Shown piece after piece: positions 13,704 to 21,958 of a DNA stretch of 32,455 nt. The DNA is from Rhodospirillaceae bacterium. GTDB lineage: Bacteria > Pseudomonadota > Alphaproteobacteria > Rhodospirillales > Rhodospirillaceae. Made by a program: the position numbers and the translations under genes. The DNA is taken from positions 1-32,455 of the forward strand of contig JADZAK010000061.1 in the NCBI GenBank assembly GCA_020852595.1, in the 5' to 3' direction. How positions within the stretch are numbered: the stretch's first letter is position 1; every line of letters begins with the position of its first letter. Under the pieces are notes generated by a model. That model saw only the letters and a program-made list of their open reading frames with translations. It had not been told where the DNA came from and did not search any database.

Positions 13704-15421
13704 CCGCGGACGTCGAAGCCCGTGCGGGCGAGCAGGGTATAGAATTCCTTGATCGCCTTTTCCTTCTCCGCCGGCTCCGCAAGGTCGGCGGTGTATTCGG
13801 CGATAAAATCCTTCCGACGCAGATAGCTGACGACGGTGTCCCGCGCGATGGTGGTCGCGCGCCCGGTCGTCAGAACACCGGAGGCGCAGAACGTGACAAG
13901 GCGCGTCGCGCGTTCGCGGAACGGCAGGCGCGCGTCATCGAGACGCTGAATGACGCCGGCCGCGATGATGTAGTCGGAGACGATTTCATCGAACTTCGCG
14001 GCGATCGGATCGCGCAGCGCGGCATGGAGCTTGGAGTCCAGCACGAGGCGTTGGATCGCGGCGGCCTCCTGCAGACGCGCTTTTTCGGTGCGCGCCTCCG
14101 GCGCGATCTTCTGAACGGTGTTCAGCGTCGCGGCAAGATTACGGATCTGCGCTTCAATGGCGCCGCGGGATTCCGCGTCCGCGTTCGGATCGAACATCGC
14201 GAGCAGGAACAGGAACTTCTGTTTGCCGGAGGTGAGCTTGTCGCGCACGCCTTCCATGGCTTTCCGGACGCCGCCGGCGCCACCTAAATTGTTGAGGCGC
14301 GCCCAGCGTTCGGTGAGTCCAAAGGCCATGCAGTGGCCGCCGAGCACGCCACGGTCGGAGATCGCGCGCTTCAAGAGGTCTTCGAAGAAGGCCTTGTCGG
14401 CGGACGGATCCTCGGCGTTGGTCAGGCGCACAGGGCTGCCGAGATCGCGTTCGATGCGCTCGAACAAAACGGCCTTCGAGCGCGGCAGAAGGTCGGCGAC
14501 AAAGAGCGCGTTCAGGAGCTCGAGCAGGTCCTCGGCGGCGAACTTGGTCGGTTTGCACTTGCCTTCGATCAGATCGAGCATGCGCATGACGGCGTCGCCG
14601 AGATGCTTGGACACGCCGATCACATCCTTGATGACGGTCTTCGCGACGAAGATGTCGGCCATCATTTCGTCGATCATCGCGCGCGCGCGCTCGTCTTTTT
14701 GCGTCTTCGCCATCGGCAGAAGCTGGGCCATCTTGCCCAGCCAACCCTGCCAGTTCACCGAGGTACGGACAAAGGCGACGTTCGCCATGTAGGCGCGCTC
14801 TTCCGTGTCGGCGAACTTCGCATCGATATTGGCGAGCAATTCGTCGAGGGTCGAGTTCTTGAGTTCCGGAAGCTGCTTCGCATCCGCTTCGCGCGCCCGG
14901 GCGGCGATACGGTCGACGGCTTGGTAGATGACGTCCTTACGCTTGCGGGCGTCCCCGCCCGTCGCGCGCGTATGCAGGCTTGCAATTTTATCCACGGCGG
15001 AGGGCACCATGCTGTCGAGGTTCAGCATGCGCTTGAGGTTCTTGTGGCTGTGCAGAAGCTCGAGCGGCGTCATCTCGTGCTTCTCGAGATACTTCGAGAA
15101 GATTCGCGCCATCGTGTTGCGGGCGGCGGTTTGATAGAAATCCGTCACCTGTTCGCACAGGGGCGCTTCTTCGACAGCCGTAATGGTGAAGTCCTCGTCG
15201 TCCTCGACCTCCTTCATCTGCTTGAAGATCTCGGACTCGCGGGTATTGGTTTCGGAGAACTTGGTCTCCTTCACGATGCGCACGCCGGCGCACGTCTTCT
15301 GCAGAAGGAGTTCTTGCGCTTTACGGCGCGCGGTTTCCTCGCTGGGCAGCACCTCGCTGATGGCCCACCGACCTTCTCGATATACCTGCACTTCAAACGA
15401 AGCGCGGCCAAGGAATGCCAT
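13700..15421 (-). CDS. Uncharacterised 573-residue protein
   Basis: Starts at ATG 15421; no signal peptide or membrane segment. Residues 1-50 look like a small beta-alpha domain (SFEVQVYREGRWAI, then a helix with EETARRKAQELL, then GVRIVKE). The rest is almost entirely helical and charged, with an acidic patch VEDDEDF (about 72-78) and a C-terminal helical domain ending in EFYTLLARTGFDVRG. I do not recognise a characterised family; it resembles an adaptor or scaffold protein more than an enzyme. It stands alone: a palindrome lies 74 bases upstream, a terminator closes the preceding gene, and it converges on bufC with overlapping stops. Codon use is like its neighbours. Confidence 0.75.
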   Translation of the reverse strand: MAFLGRASFEVQVYREGRWAISEVLPSEETARRKAQELLLQKTCAGVRIVKETKFSETNTRESEIFKQMKEVEDDEDFTITAVEEAPLCEQVTDFYQTAARNTMARIFSKYLEKHEMTPLELLHSHKNLKRMLNLDSMVPSAVDKIASLHTRATGGDARKRKDVIYQAVDRIAARAREADAKQLPELKNSTLDELLANIDAKFADTEERAYMANVAFVRTSVNWQGWLGKMAQLLPMAKTQKDERARAMIDEMMADIFVAKTVIKDVIGVSKHLGDAVMRMLDLIEGKCKPTKFAAEDLLELLNALFVADLLPRSKAVLFERIERDLGSPVRLTNAEDPSADKAFFEDLLKRAISDRGVLGGHCMAFGLTERWARLNNLGGAGGVRKAMEGVRDKLTSGKQKFLFLLAMFDPNADAESRGAIEAQIRNLAATLNTVQKIAPEARTEKARLQEAAAIQRLVLDSKLHAALRDPIAAKFDEIVSDYIIAAGVIQRLDDARLPFRERATRLVTFCASGVLTTGRATTIARDTVVSYLRRKDFIAEYTADLAEPAEKEKAIKEFYTLLARTGFDVRG

Positions 15422-15494
15422 TCTGGTCGTCCCTCAAGCCCGATCCCCTTCAGGTCCGGGCTCCATAACCTACGAGTGTCAGCCGGCGCACGGG

Positions 15495-15514
15495 CGCAGG
15501 TGCATGCACTTGCG
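15495..15514. promoter_or_regulatory. 20-bp palindrome upstream of the 573-residue gene
   Basis: CGCAGGTGCA/TGCACTTGCG, one mismatch in ten pairs, with the perfect centre GTGCATGCAC. It lies 74 bases upstream of ATG 15421, inside the 176-base gap after the preceding terminator. A dimeric-regulator site is the simplest reading; it could equally be chance in GC-rich DNA. Confidence 0.35.
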
Positions 15515-15597
15515 TTGCGACGCGCCGGCCGCCGGCTCGCGGTCCCCCATCCCCCACGGACGGTTCCCTGGGAAAAAGGTGTAACAAATTAATTAAC

Positions 15598-15617
15598 AAC
15601 CCGCAAAACGGGTTTTT
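15598..15617 (-). terminator. Intrinsic terminator after the acyl-CoA ligase
   Basis: Six-pair stem AACCCG/CGGGTT with a five-base loop, starting seven bases beyond the ligase stop. On the minus strand it is followed by GTTGTTAATTAATTT, and on the plus strand by TTT, so it may also work in reverse. Confidence 0.6.
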
Positions 15618-15623
15618 CAGCGG

Positions 15624-17243
15624 TTACTCAAGACGGATGTGCTTGAAACGTTCGCGTAGCTTGGTTTTAAGGACTTTCCCCGTGGGGCCGATGGGGAGCG
15701 CATCGACGCATTCCAGTGCGTCGGGAAGCCACCATTTCGGCAGGCGCGTGGCCAAAAAAGCGTTGATCTCGCCAAGGGTCGGCGGCGCGCCGCGCGGCAC
15801 GCAGACCAGGAGCGGGCGCTCGAGCCACCTTTCATGCGGGACCCCGATGACCGCCGCCTGGGCAACCTGGGGATGTCCGAGGGCGGCATTTTCAAGCATC
15901 GACGAACTGATCCACTCTCCGCCCGACTTGATGACGTCTTTCGCCCGGTCGGTGATTTCCATGTAACCGTCGGGATCGAGGGTGCCGATGTCACCGGTAT
16001 CGAACCAGCCGTCCGCCGTCAGGGGCGAATGGTCCTCCTTGAAATAAGACCTGATGATCCACGGGCCGCGGACCTGGATATGGCCCTGCGAGGCGCCGTC
16101 GCGGGGCAGGGATCGGCCCTCGCCGTCGGCGATTCGGATATCGACGCCGTAGACTCCGATCCCCTGTTTCAATTTCTGGCGAATCTGGCGCTCGCGCGGC
16201 GCGGTTTTGAATTTTTCCTTGGGGCGATTGATGACGCCCAACGGCGTCGTCTCGGTCATGCCCCAGGCGTGACAGACCTCGACGCCGAATTCATCCTCGA
16301 ACGCGCGGATCATGGCGTCGGACACGGCGGCGCCGCCGACCACGACACGCGTCAGCGCTTTCGGCCGGCGCCCGCGCGCGCGCATTTCGGCGACAAGTCC
16401 TTGCCACAAGGTGGGCACGCCCTGGGCACAAGTGACCGCTTCCTCGTCCATGAGATGGAACAGCCGCGGCCCGTCGAACGCCGGGCCGCCGAAGACCAGC
16501 GGCGCGCCCATAAGCGGCGCGGCGTGCGGAATGCCCCAGGCGTTCACATGGAACATCGGCACGACGGGCATGAGCACGTCGCCCGCGCTCGCGAGGCCAT
16601 TGGCGGCAACCGCAAAGGAGTGCAGCACCAGCGAACGGTGGCTGTAGAGCACGCCCTTGGGCAGACCTGTCGTGCCCGAGGTGTAACAAAGACCGGCGGC
16701 GGTGTTTTCATCGAATTCCGGCCACGGGAACGCGACACCTTCGCGCGCGATCAGCGTATCGTAAACGAGAAGATCGCCGAACCGGCCGTCTTCCGGCGCA
16801 TGCGCGGTATCGGTGAGGGCAATGACCCGCTCGAGGGTCGGCACGCCCGCCACCAGGGCCGCCGCCTGCTCGGCGAAGCAGGTGTCGAAGAACAACAACC
16901 GGTCCTCGGCGTGACTGAGCAGATAACGCAGTTGATCGGGCGGAAGGCGCGGGTTCACCGTGTGGCAAACGGCCCCGATGCCGGCGACGGCGAAGTAGAG
17001 GTCGAGATGCCGGAAGGTATTGAGGGCGAGGGTGGCCACACGGTCGCCCGGCTTGATCCCGAGGCGCACCAGGGCGTGCGCGAGGCGCTGCACCCGTTCA
17101 TAGGTTTCGGCGTAGGTGGTGCGGTGCACCGTGCCTTCGACGCCGAGGGTGACAATGGTGGAATCGGCATGATGCCGCGCCGCGTGCTGCAGCAGAGGCA
17201 GCACCAGGAGCGGTCGATCCATCATCTGGCCGGCAAGCAGCAT
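15624..17243 (-). CDS. Medium/long-chain fatty acid-CoA ligase
   Basis: A 539-residue ANL enzyme that activates fatty acids to acyl-CoA via acyl-adenylate. ATG 17243 is preceded by GGGGGG at six bases; Met7 or Met8 are alternatives. The AMP-binding motif YTSGTTGLPKGV lies at about 195-206, with HAWGMTETTPLG, GWFDTGDIG, the fatty-acyl-CoA-synthetase signature GGEWISS and the C-terminal PIGPTGKVLKTKLRE containing the catalytic lysine. The whole resembles AlkK-type medium-chain ligases of about 540 residues. It is monocistronic: a terminator follows it and it diverges from the lipoprotein gene. It could supply acyl-CoA to beta-oxidation or to the N-acyltransferase of the sphingolipid locus; no direct link is visible. 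Confidence 0.9.
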   Translation of the reverse strand: MLLAGQMMDRPLLVLPLLQHAARHHADSTIVTLGVEGTVHRTTYAETYERVQRLAHALVRLGIKPGDRVATLALNTFRHLDLYFAVAGIGAVCHTVNPRLPPDQLRYLLSHAEDRLLFFDTCFAEQAAALVAGVPTLERVIALTDTAHAPEDGRFGDLLVYDTLIAREGVAFPWPEFDENTAAGLCYTSGTTGLPKGVLYSHRSLVLHSFAVAANGLASAGDVLMPVVPMFHVNAWGIPHAAPLMGAPLVFGGPAFDGPRLFHLMDEEAVTCAQGVPTLWQGLVAEMRARGRRPKALTRVVVGGAAVSDAMIRAFEDEFGVEVCHAWGMTETTPLGVINRPKEKFKTAPRERQIRQKLKQGIGVYGVDIRIADGEGRSLPRDGASQGHIQVRGPWIIRSYFKEDHSPLTADGWFDTGDIGTLDPDGYMEITDRAKDVIKSGGEWISSSMLENAALGHPQVAQAAVIGVPHERWLERPLLVCVPRGAPPTLGEINAFLATRLPKWWLPDALECVDALPIGPTGKVLKTKLRERFKHIRLE

Positions 17244-17326
17244 CGAATCCCCCCAACACGAAGGAAGTGTACTAACTCGCGCGGCAAATTAACCAAAAAT
17301 ATGGGTTTACCTACGACAATCCCAGG

Positions 17327-18097
17327 ATGCGACCCCTGGGACCGCAGTTACAAATGCCGAATTTCGCGCTGCATAACCTCCGCACAAGCGCCCGCGTTTT
17401 CCTCGCGGTGGTGACGCTATGCGCCGGCGTCACCGCGTGCGGCGAGGACGGCAAACGCGAGGTCCGCGAACTGCGCACCCAGGTCCAACAGGCGTACGGG
17501 ACCAAGAATTTCAAGAAGGGCCTCGAGCTTTCGCAGAAAGGCCTGGTGGCCGCGCGCGAAGCGCTCGGCGACAAGGCGCCCGACACGCTGTATTTCGTGC
17601 AGGCGATTTCGGAAAACACGCTGGCCACCGGCAACATGCGCGCCGCTATCGCCGCGATGAAGCAAGAGATCGCCATGCGCGCCGCCGCCGGCCAGGACGA
17701 GAAGAAACTGCAACCGCGCCGCACGCTGCTGATCAAGATCGCCGAAGAATCCGACGACAAGCTCACCGCCGTCGAGCAGGCCCTCGAGGTCTCGCGCGGG
17801 ATCGACATGAAGCGCGGCAAGGACCCGCAGCCTGTCTATCGAACGCCCACCAATTATCCGGTCGAAATGTACCGGCAGAAGATCGAGGGTGACGTGGATA
17901 TCGCCTACGGCCTCGATCAGAACGGCGCCGTCACCGAAGCGCGTGTCACGACGTCGACCCCGGCGCGCGTGTTCGATCAGGCCGCGCTGGAAAGCTTCAA
18001 GCAGTGGCGCTTCACGCCGATGCTGGATTCGAACGGGCGCCCCATCTCGGCGTCGGGTTTCAAGTTCACGCTGGCGTTCCGGTTGGGCCGCCAATAA
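17327..18097 (+). CDS. Putative lipoprotein with TonB C-terminal-like domain
   Basis: Start is either ATG 17327 (256 aa) or ATG 17354; neither has a good Shine-Dalgarno, and the second gives a more ordinary signal peptide. The hydrophobic stretch FLAVVTLCAGVTAC ends in a lipobox with Cys38 (first numbering). Residues about 45-165 are helical and TPR-like (LELSQKGLVAAREALGDKAPDTLY). Residues about 176-250 match the TonB C-terminal fold: GDVDIAYGLDQNGAVTEARV, then FDQAALESFKQWRFTP. A lipid-anchored TonB_C domain is not a classical energy transducer, which needs an inner-membrane helix. It may instead be an envelope adaptor. Function unknown. Confidence 0.7.
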   Translation: MRPLGPQLQMPNFALHNLRTSARVFLAVVTLCAGVTACGEDGKREVRELRTQVQQAYGTKNFKKGLELSQKGLVAAREALGDKAPDTLYFVQAISENTLATGNMRAAIAAMKQEIAMRAAAGQDEKKLQPRRTLLIKIAEESDDKLTAVEQALEVSRGIDMKRGKDPQPVYRTPTNYPVEMYRQKIEGDVDIAYGLDQNGAVTEARVTTSTPARVFDQAALESFKQWRFTPMLDSNGRPISASGFKFTLAFRLGRQ

Positions 18098-18391
18098 TCA
18101 GCGCGCCTGCGTCAGGCAGACCGTCGCGACACCCACGACCTTTTCCATGATGGCGGGCGGCGGCTCGCCGCCGCTGGCCATCGCCTGGTGGTAGATTTCC
18201 ATTTCCTTGCGCGTCAGCCGCTTCTGCGTCTCGGCGACGAGACAAGAACACAGCTTTTGCCGATCGCCGGATACACCTGCGCCGCTTTGCGCGAGGAACC
18301 CGGTGCAGATCTCCTGCAAGGGATCTTTAGCGACTTGTGCGGCGGCGCCGCCGCCGACGAGAAGCGCCAAGAACACCAGAGTTTTGGACAT
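18098..18391 (-). CDS. Small exported Cys-containing protein, unknown
   Basis: A 97-residue protein starting at ATG 18391 with a signal peptide (KTLVFLALLVGGGAAAQ, cleavage near residue 19). The mature part has cysteines at 29, 48, 50 and 92, including a CSC motif, enough for two disulphides in the periplasm. It ends immediately beside the lipoprotein stop, with no bases between. I do not recognise the family; no partner is evident beyond the divergently placed ptsN cluster. Confidence 0.6.
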   Translation of the reverse strand: MSKTLVFLALLVGGGAAAQVAKDPLQEICTGFLAQSGAGVSGDRQKLCSCLVAETQKRLTRKEMEIYHQAMASGGEPPPAIMEKVVGVATVCLTQAR

Positions 18392-18454
18392 GCGCGGGCC
18401 CCCGCTGCGAGACGGCCAGCGTAGCTCAGGCTTTATGCAAGGAGAAGGCGGGCT

Positions 18455-18916
18455 TTACGCCGCCTGGGCTTCCGACTGAGTCAGCACCATGTAGAGACCG
18501 TCGGCGGTTTCGGCGCCGCGCAGCTTGTCGCACATGGAGGAATCACGCAGGAGACGCGAGACGCGGGCGAGCGCTTTGAGATGATCGGCCCCCGCGCCTT
18601 CCGGCGCCAGGAGGAGGAAAATCAGATCGACAGGCTGCTCATCGATGGAATCGAATTCCACGGCGCGGTCGAGACGCGCGAACACGCCGTACAGCCGTTT
18701 GAAGTCGGAGAGTTTGCCGTGCGGAATCGCAATACCGCTGCCGACGCCGGTCGAGCCGAGGCGTTCGCGCTCAAGCAGAGTTTCGAAGATCTTGCGCTCG
18801 TTGACGCCGGTGATCTTGGAAGCGTGGCGCGCCAGTTCCTGGAGCAGCTGTTTCTTATTGGCAGCCTTCAGATCCGCGACCACGGCTTCAGGCTGTAGCA
18901 AATCTCTAATTTCCAT
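18455..18916 (-). CDS. ptsN: PTS IIA-like nitrogen-regulatory protein PtsN (EIIA-Ntr)
   Basis: A 153-residue fructose-type EIIA domain. The phosphoryl-accepting His66 is in GSGIAIPHGK (59-68), and FLLLAPEGAGADHLKALA follows. EIIA-Ntr receives phosphate from the PtsP-NPr relay and modulates potassium transport, sensor kinases and carbon/nitrogen balance. It is the last recognisable gene of the kdsD-lptCAB-rpoN cluster. It is preceded by a 269-base gap in which no hpf/raiA reading frame is present. The Shine-Dalgarno AAAGGC is nine bases before ATG 18916, and interleaved inverted repeats lie just upstream, so control at the leader is possible. Confidence 0.95.
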   Translation of the reverse strand: MEIRDLLQPEAVVADLKAANKKQLLQELARHASKITGVNERKIFETLLERERLGSTGVGSGIAIPHGKLSDFKRLYGVFARLDRAVEFDSIDEQPVDLIFLLLAPEGAGADHLKALARVSRLLRDSSMCDKLRGAETADGLYMVLTQSEAQAA

Positions 18917-18931
18917 AACACGCCTTTACAT

Positions 18932-18969
18932 CACACCCTTTGAACGTCTTGGGGGTGTGGAAGTTCAAA
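18932..18969 (-). promoter_or_regulatory. Interleaved inverted repeats in the ptsN leader
   Basis: Read as ptsN mRNA the order is UUUGAAC, UUC, CACACCC, CCAAGAC, GUUCAAA, GGGUGUG. The first segment is complementary to the fifth, and the third to the sixth, each over seven perfect pairs. The two hairpins cross, so they are mutually exclusive or partly pseudoknotted. The last arm ends 15 bases before the ATG, next to the Shine-Dalgarno. A leader switch or a pair of DNA operators are both possible. Confidence 0.45.
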
Positions 18970-19185
18970 CGAATAAAATCGCCATACGACGGGGACGAAC
19001 GGATTTGCTCTAGTTTTGTTCTTGTCTTTCTTTTGCCGGGCTTCACAGAACTCTAGGACGCCTTGTGCGCCTTTCAGTGGCGCGGCCGCCGGCCAACCCC
19101 TCAGGGCGGCCCTAAAAAAGTCGCGGAAAATATGCGCCCGCTCGGGGCCAAGTCAAGAATTGACACCCTTAAAATCGGTCAATGG

Positions 19186-20688
19186 TTAACGGAGCGAAAT
19201 CCCGAGGGATTTGTCCCGCCGGCGCTGGACAGAAGAAGGAATATTGAGTGAATCCCTATACTTAGCGACCGTCCGGCGCGCCACTTCGACGCCGTCGGAA
19301 CGCAGGATCTCCCCGATCCTGTCATCGGAAAGCACATCGCCGGCCGCCTCCGCGTCGATCAAGACCTTGATCCGGTGACGCACCGCTTCGGCCGAGTGGG
19401 CCTCGGCGCCGCTGGCGGACGGCAGGCTCTGGGTGAAAAAGTACTTCAACTCGAAGATGCCGCGCGGCGTCGACATGTACTTGTTGGTCGTAACGCGGCT
19501 GACGGTACTTTCATGCATTTCGATCACATCCGCGACATCGCGCAGGATGAGCGGACGCAAGTGTGTAACGCCGTGGCGGAAGAACTCCTCCTGCTGGGTC
19601 ACCAGTTCGCCGGCCACCTTGAGGATGGTCTCGGCCCGCTGGTGCAAAGCTTTGACCAGCCAATTGGCCGACTGAAGCTTCTCGGCCAGGAACGCCTTGT
19701 CCGCCTTGCTGGCGGCGGTCTTGGTGATGTCGGCCATGTACTTGCGGTTCACCAGCACGCGCGGGAGCGTGTCCGCGTTCAACTCCACGCGCCAACCGCC
19801 GTCGGGCCGCGCCGACATGATCACGTCGGGAATGACCGCGTTGCTCGTGGTCCGCTCGAACCGCAAGGCCGGTTTGGGATCGAGCGCGCGCACCTCGGCG
19901 ATCATGTCATGCAAATCCTCGAGCGAGATGCCGCAGACCGCCTGCAGCTTCTTCAGATCGCGCGCGGCAAGCAGTTCGAGGTTCTCGACAAAGGCCGCCA
20001 TGGCCGGGTCGTAGCGATTGCGGTCCTCGAGCTGAAGGCGCAGGCATTCCTTCAGGTCGCGCGCGAAGATGCCCGTGGGATCGAAGCGCTGCATGAGCCC
20101 GAGAATACGCGCGATCGTCTCGCGCGGGACGCCAAGTTGCCCGGCCGCGTCTTCCGTGGAGAGGCGTAAATAACCGCTCTCGTCCAACTGGTCGATCAGA
20201 TACATGCCGACGAAACGGTCCTTCGCGTCGCCGCAGGCAAAGTTGAGCTGCTGCACGAGATGGCTGCGCAAGTCCGGCACGTCGGCGACGAGACCTTCGA
20301 GATCCGGGCGCTCGCCGTCGCCGCCGCCCGCGCCCCAATTCTCGGCGTTCGCGGTATCGATCGGCGTTCGCGTGTCGTCGCTGAGCCCGGACTCGTTGTC
20401 GGCCACGGCGACTTCGACGTCGAGCGGCGCTTCGTTCTGACCGTCGAGGGAATCGACCACCGAAAGCCCCTCGTCGCTGCGGTCGTCGGCGTTGCCGGCG
20501 CTTTCGTCGAGCGCGGCGGTTTCAGACGTATCGTCGGCCTCGAGCAGCGGATTGGATTCCAGTTCCTGCTCGACGTACTCGTTGAGCTCGAGCGCCGACA
20601 GCTGCAGCAGTTTGATCGCCTGCTGCAGCTGGGGCGTGATGACGAGGCTTTGGGTCTGCCTGAGGTCTAGCCGCGGCGAAAGCGCCAT
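19186..20688 (-). CDS. rpoN: RNA polymerase sigma-54 factor RpoN
   Basis: A 500-residue sigma-54 with AAGGAAC just before ATG 20688. Region I (1-50) has the expected Gln/Leu-rich sequence (TPQLQQAIKLLQLSALELNE); an acidic region II covers about 55-125. The core-binding and DNA-binding parts follow, with a helix-turn-helix around VADVIEMHESTVSRVT and the invariant RpoN box ARRTVAKYRD at 470-479. It directs transcription from -24/-12 promoters activated by enhancer-binding proteins, typically nitrogen genes. It lies 17 bases after lptB, the standard alphaproteobacterial arrangement. Confidence 0.98.
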   Translation of the reverse strand: MALSPRLDLRQTQSLVITPQLQQAIKLLQLSALELNEYVEQELESNPLLEADDTSETAALDESAGNADDRSDEGLSVVDSLDGQNEAPLDVEVAVADNESGLSDDTRTPIDTANAENWGAGGGDGERPDLEGLVADVPDLRSHLVQQLNFACGDAKDRFVGMYLIDQLDESGYLRLSTEDAAGQLGVPRETIARILGLMQRFDPTGIFARDLKECLRLQLEDRNRYDPAMAAFVENLELLAARDLKKLQAVCGISLEDLHDMIAEVRALDPKPALRFERTTSNAVIPDVIMSARPDGGWRVELNADTLPRVLVNRKYMADITKTAASKADKAFLAEKLQSANWLVKALHQRAETILKVAGELVTQQEEFFRHGVTHLRPLILRDVADVIEMHESTVSRVTTNKYMSTPRGIFELKYFFTQSLPSASGAEAHSAEAVRHRIKVLIDAEAAGDVLSDDRIGEILRSDGVEVARRTVAKYRDSLNIPSSVQRRRDKSLGISLR

Positions 20689-20708
20689 GTTCCTTACGTC
20701 ACCTCGCC

Positions 20709-21491
20709 TTACAGACTGAAACGCTCTCCCAGGTAGACGCGCCGCACGCCTTCATGTGCGACGATCTCCGAAGGACGGCCTTCCATCAGCACCGTGCCTT
20801 CATGAAGAATGTAGGCGCGGTCGATGATATCGAGCGTTTCGCGCACGTTGTGGTCGGTGATGAGCACGCCGAGGCCGCGATCCTTGAGGTGCGAGACCAT
20901 TTCGCGGATTTCACCCACCGCGATGGGATCGATGCCGGCCAGCGGTTCATCGAGCAGGATGAAGCTGGGCCGCGACGCAAGCGCGCGCGCGATCTCGCAG
21001 CGGCGGCGTTCACCGCCCGACAGCGCCAGCGCCGGGCTGCGGCGCAAGTGTTCGATGGAGAACTCTCGGAGCAACGCTTCGACCAATGCATCTTGCGCGG
21101 CCTTGTCGCGCTCGACCACTTCGGCGACGGCGCGGATATTTCCTTCGACCGTCATGCCGCGGAAGATCGAGGCTTCCTGCGGCAGATAACCGATGCCGAG
21201 GCGCGCGCGCCGATACATTGGGAGTGGGGTAATGTCCTGGCCGTCGAGATAGATGCGGCCCTTGTCCGGCGTGATGAGACCGGTGACGCAGTAGAAAGAG
21301 GTCGTCTTACCCGCACCATTGGGGCCCAGCAGACCCACCGCTTCGCCGCGCTGAACGCTGAGGTTCACGTCGCGCAGGACGGGGCGGCTCTTGAAGGTCT
21401 TGGCAAGACCGCGCACCGCGATGCCGGAGGGGGGAACGCTGTTGTCGGAGGGGGCCGGCGTGATGCGCGCGGGCGCCGTATCGGGCGTCAT
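20709..21491 (-). CDS. lptB: LPS export ABC transporter ATP-binding protein LptB
   Basis: A 260-residue ATPase that powers LPS extraction as a dimer with LptF/LptG. The Walker A GPNGAGKTT is at 56-64, the ABC signature LSGGERRR at 157-164, and Walker B FILLDEP with Asp181-Glu182; H-loop ITDHNVRET follows. An extra N-terminal stretch of about 22 residues (Pro/Ala-rich) precedes the usual start of the family; translation could begin at a later codon, but ATG 21491 overlaps the lptA stop as ATGA. It may serve the lptF/lptG pair at 2.8-5.1 kb, which would make the ATPase shared between LPS and sphingolipid export, if those permeases are specialised. Confidence 0.97.
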   Translation of the reverse strand: MTPDTAPARITPAPSDNSVPPSGIAVRGLAKTFKSRPVLRDVNLSVQRGEAVGLLGPNGAGKTTSFYCVTGLITPDKGRIYLDGQDITPLPMYRRARLGIGYLPQEASIFRGMTVEGNIRAVAEVVERDKAAQDALVEALLREFSIEHLRRSPALALSGGERRRCEIARALASRPSFILLDEPLAGIDPIAVGEIREMVSHLKDRGLGVLITDHNVRETLDIIDRAYILHEGTVLMEGRPSEIVAHEGVRRVYLGERFSL

Positions 21492-21892
21492 GGTTTAGCT
21501 TTCACGGCCGCGGCCGGTTCGGGAGGACGTGAGCTGGGCGCGATCAGCGCGCTCACGCGCGTATTCTCGCGGGTGCCGGTTTGGCCTGCTTCCTTGGCGC
21601 TGCCGTACACGGCGCTCCTGCCCCCTTTGACGTTGACGACGGCGAAGCCGCCGCTGAGGACATTCTTGTCCTGGGTGAGTTTGACGTTGCCGTCGAGGGT
21701 CACGACCCCGGTCTGGACGTTGTAGGTCGCGCGTTCGCCGCGCGCGGTTTCGCGCGGCGTCTCGACGCGCACGTTGCCGAAGCCCTGCATGTAGGTGATA
21801 TCGCCGCGTCCGCGCGCCGCGTCCGCGACGCCCTTCGCCGCGGCATTGCCCGGCTCGCCGCGGAAGAAGGCGACAAGTTTGTCGGCGAACAC
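21488..21892 (-). pseudogene. lptA: lptA 3' part, downstream of an in-frame stop
   Basis: This frame is continuous with the lptA 5' part: the two are in the same phase and separated only by TAA at 21959-21961. The 22 codons between that stop and the first possible start (GTG 21892) also look coding (WASERVAVDEGNAVAEDSE). The downstream part carries the second OstA-like unit, with GNVRVETP, ARGERATYNVQTGVVTLDGN and VKLTQDKNVLSGGF. It has no signal peptide or Shine-Dalgarno of its own, so independent function in the periplasm is unlikely. Its TGA overlaps the lptB ATG. It is expressed only by readthrough, or the stop is a sequence error. Confidence 0.7.
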
Positions 21893-21958
21893 GCGGCGCT
21901 TCTCGCTGTCCTCGGCGACCGCATTGCCTTCGTCGACGGCGACCCGTTCGCTGGCCCA

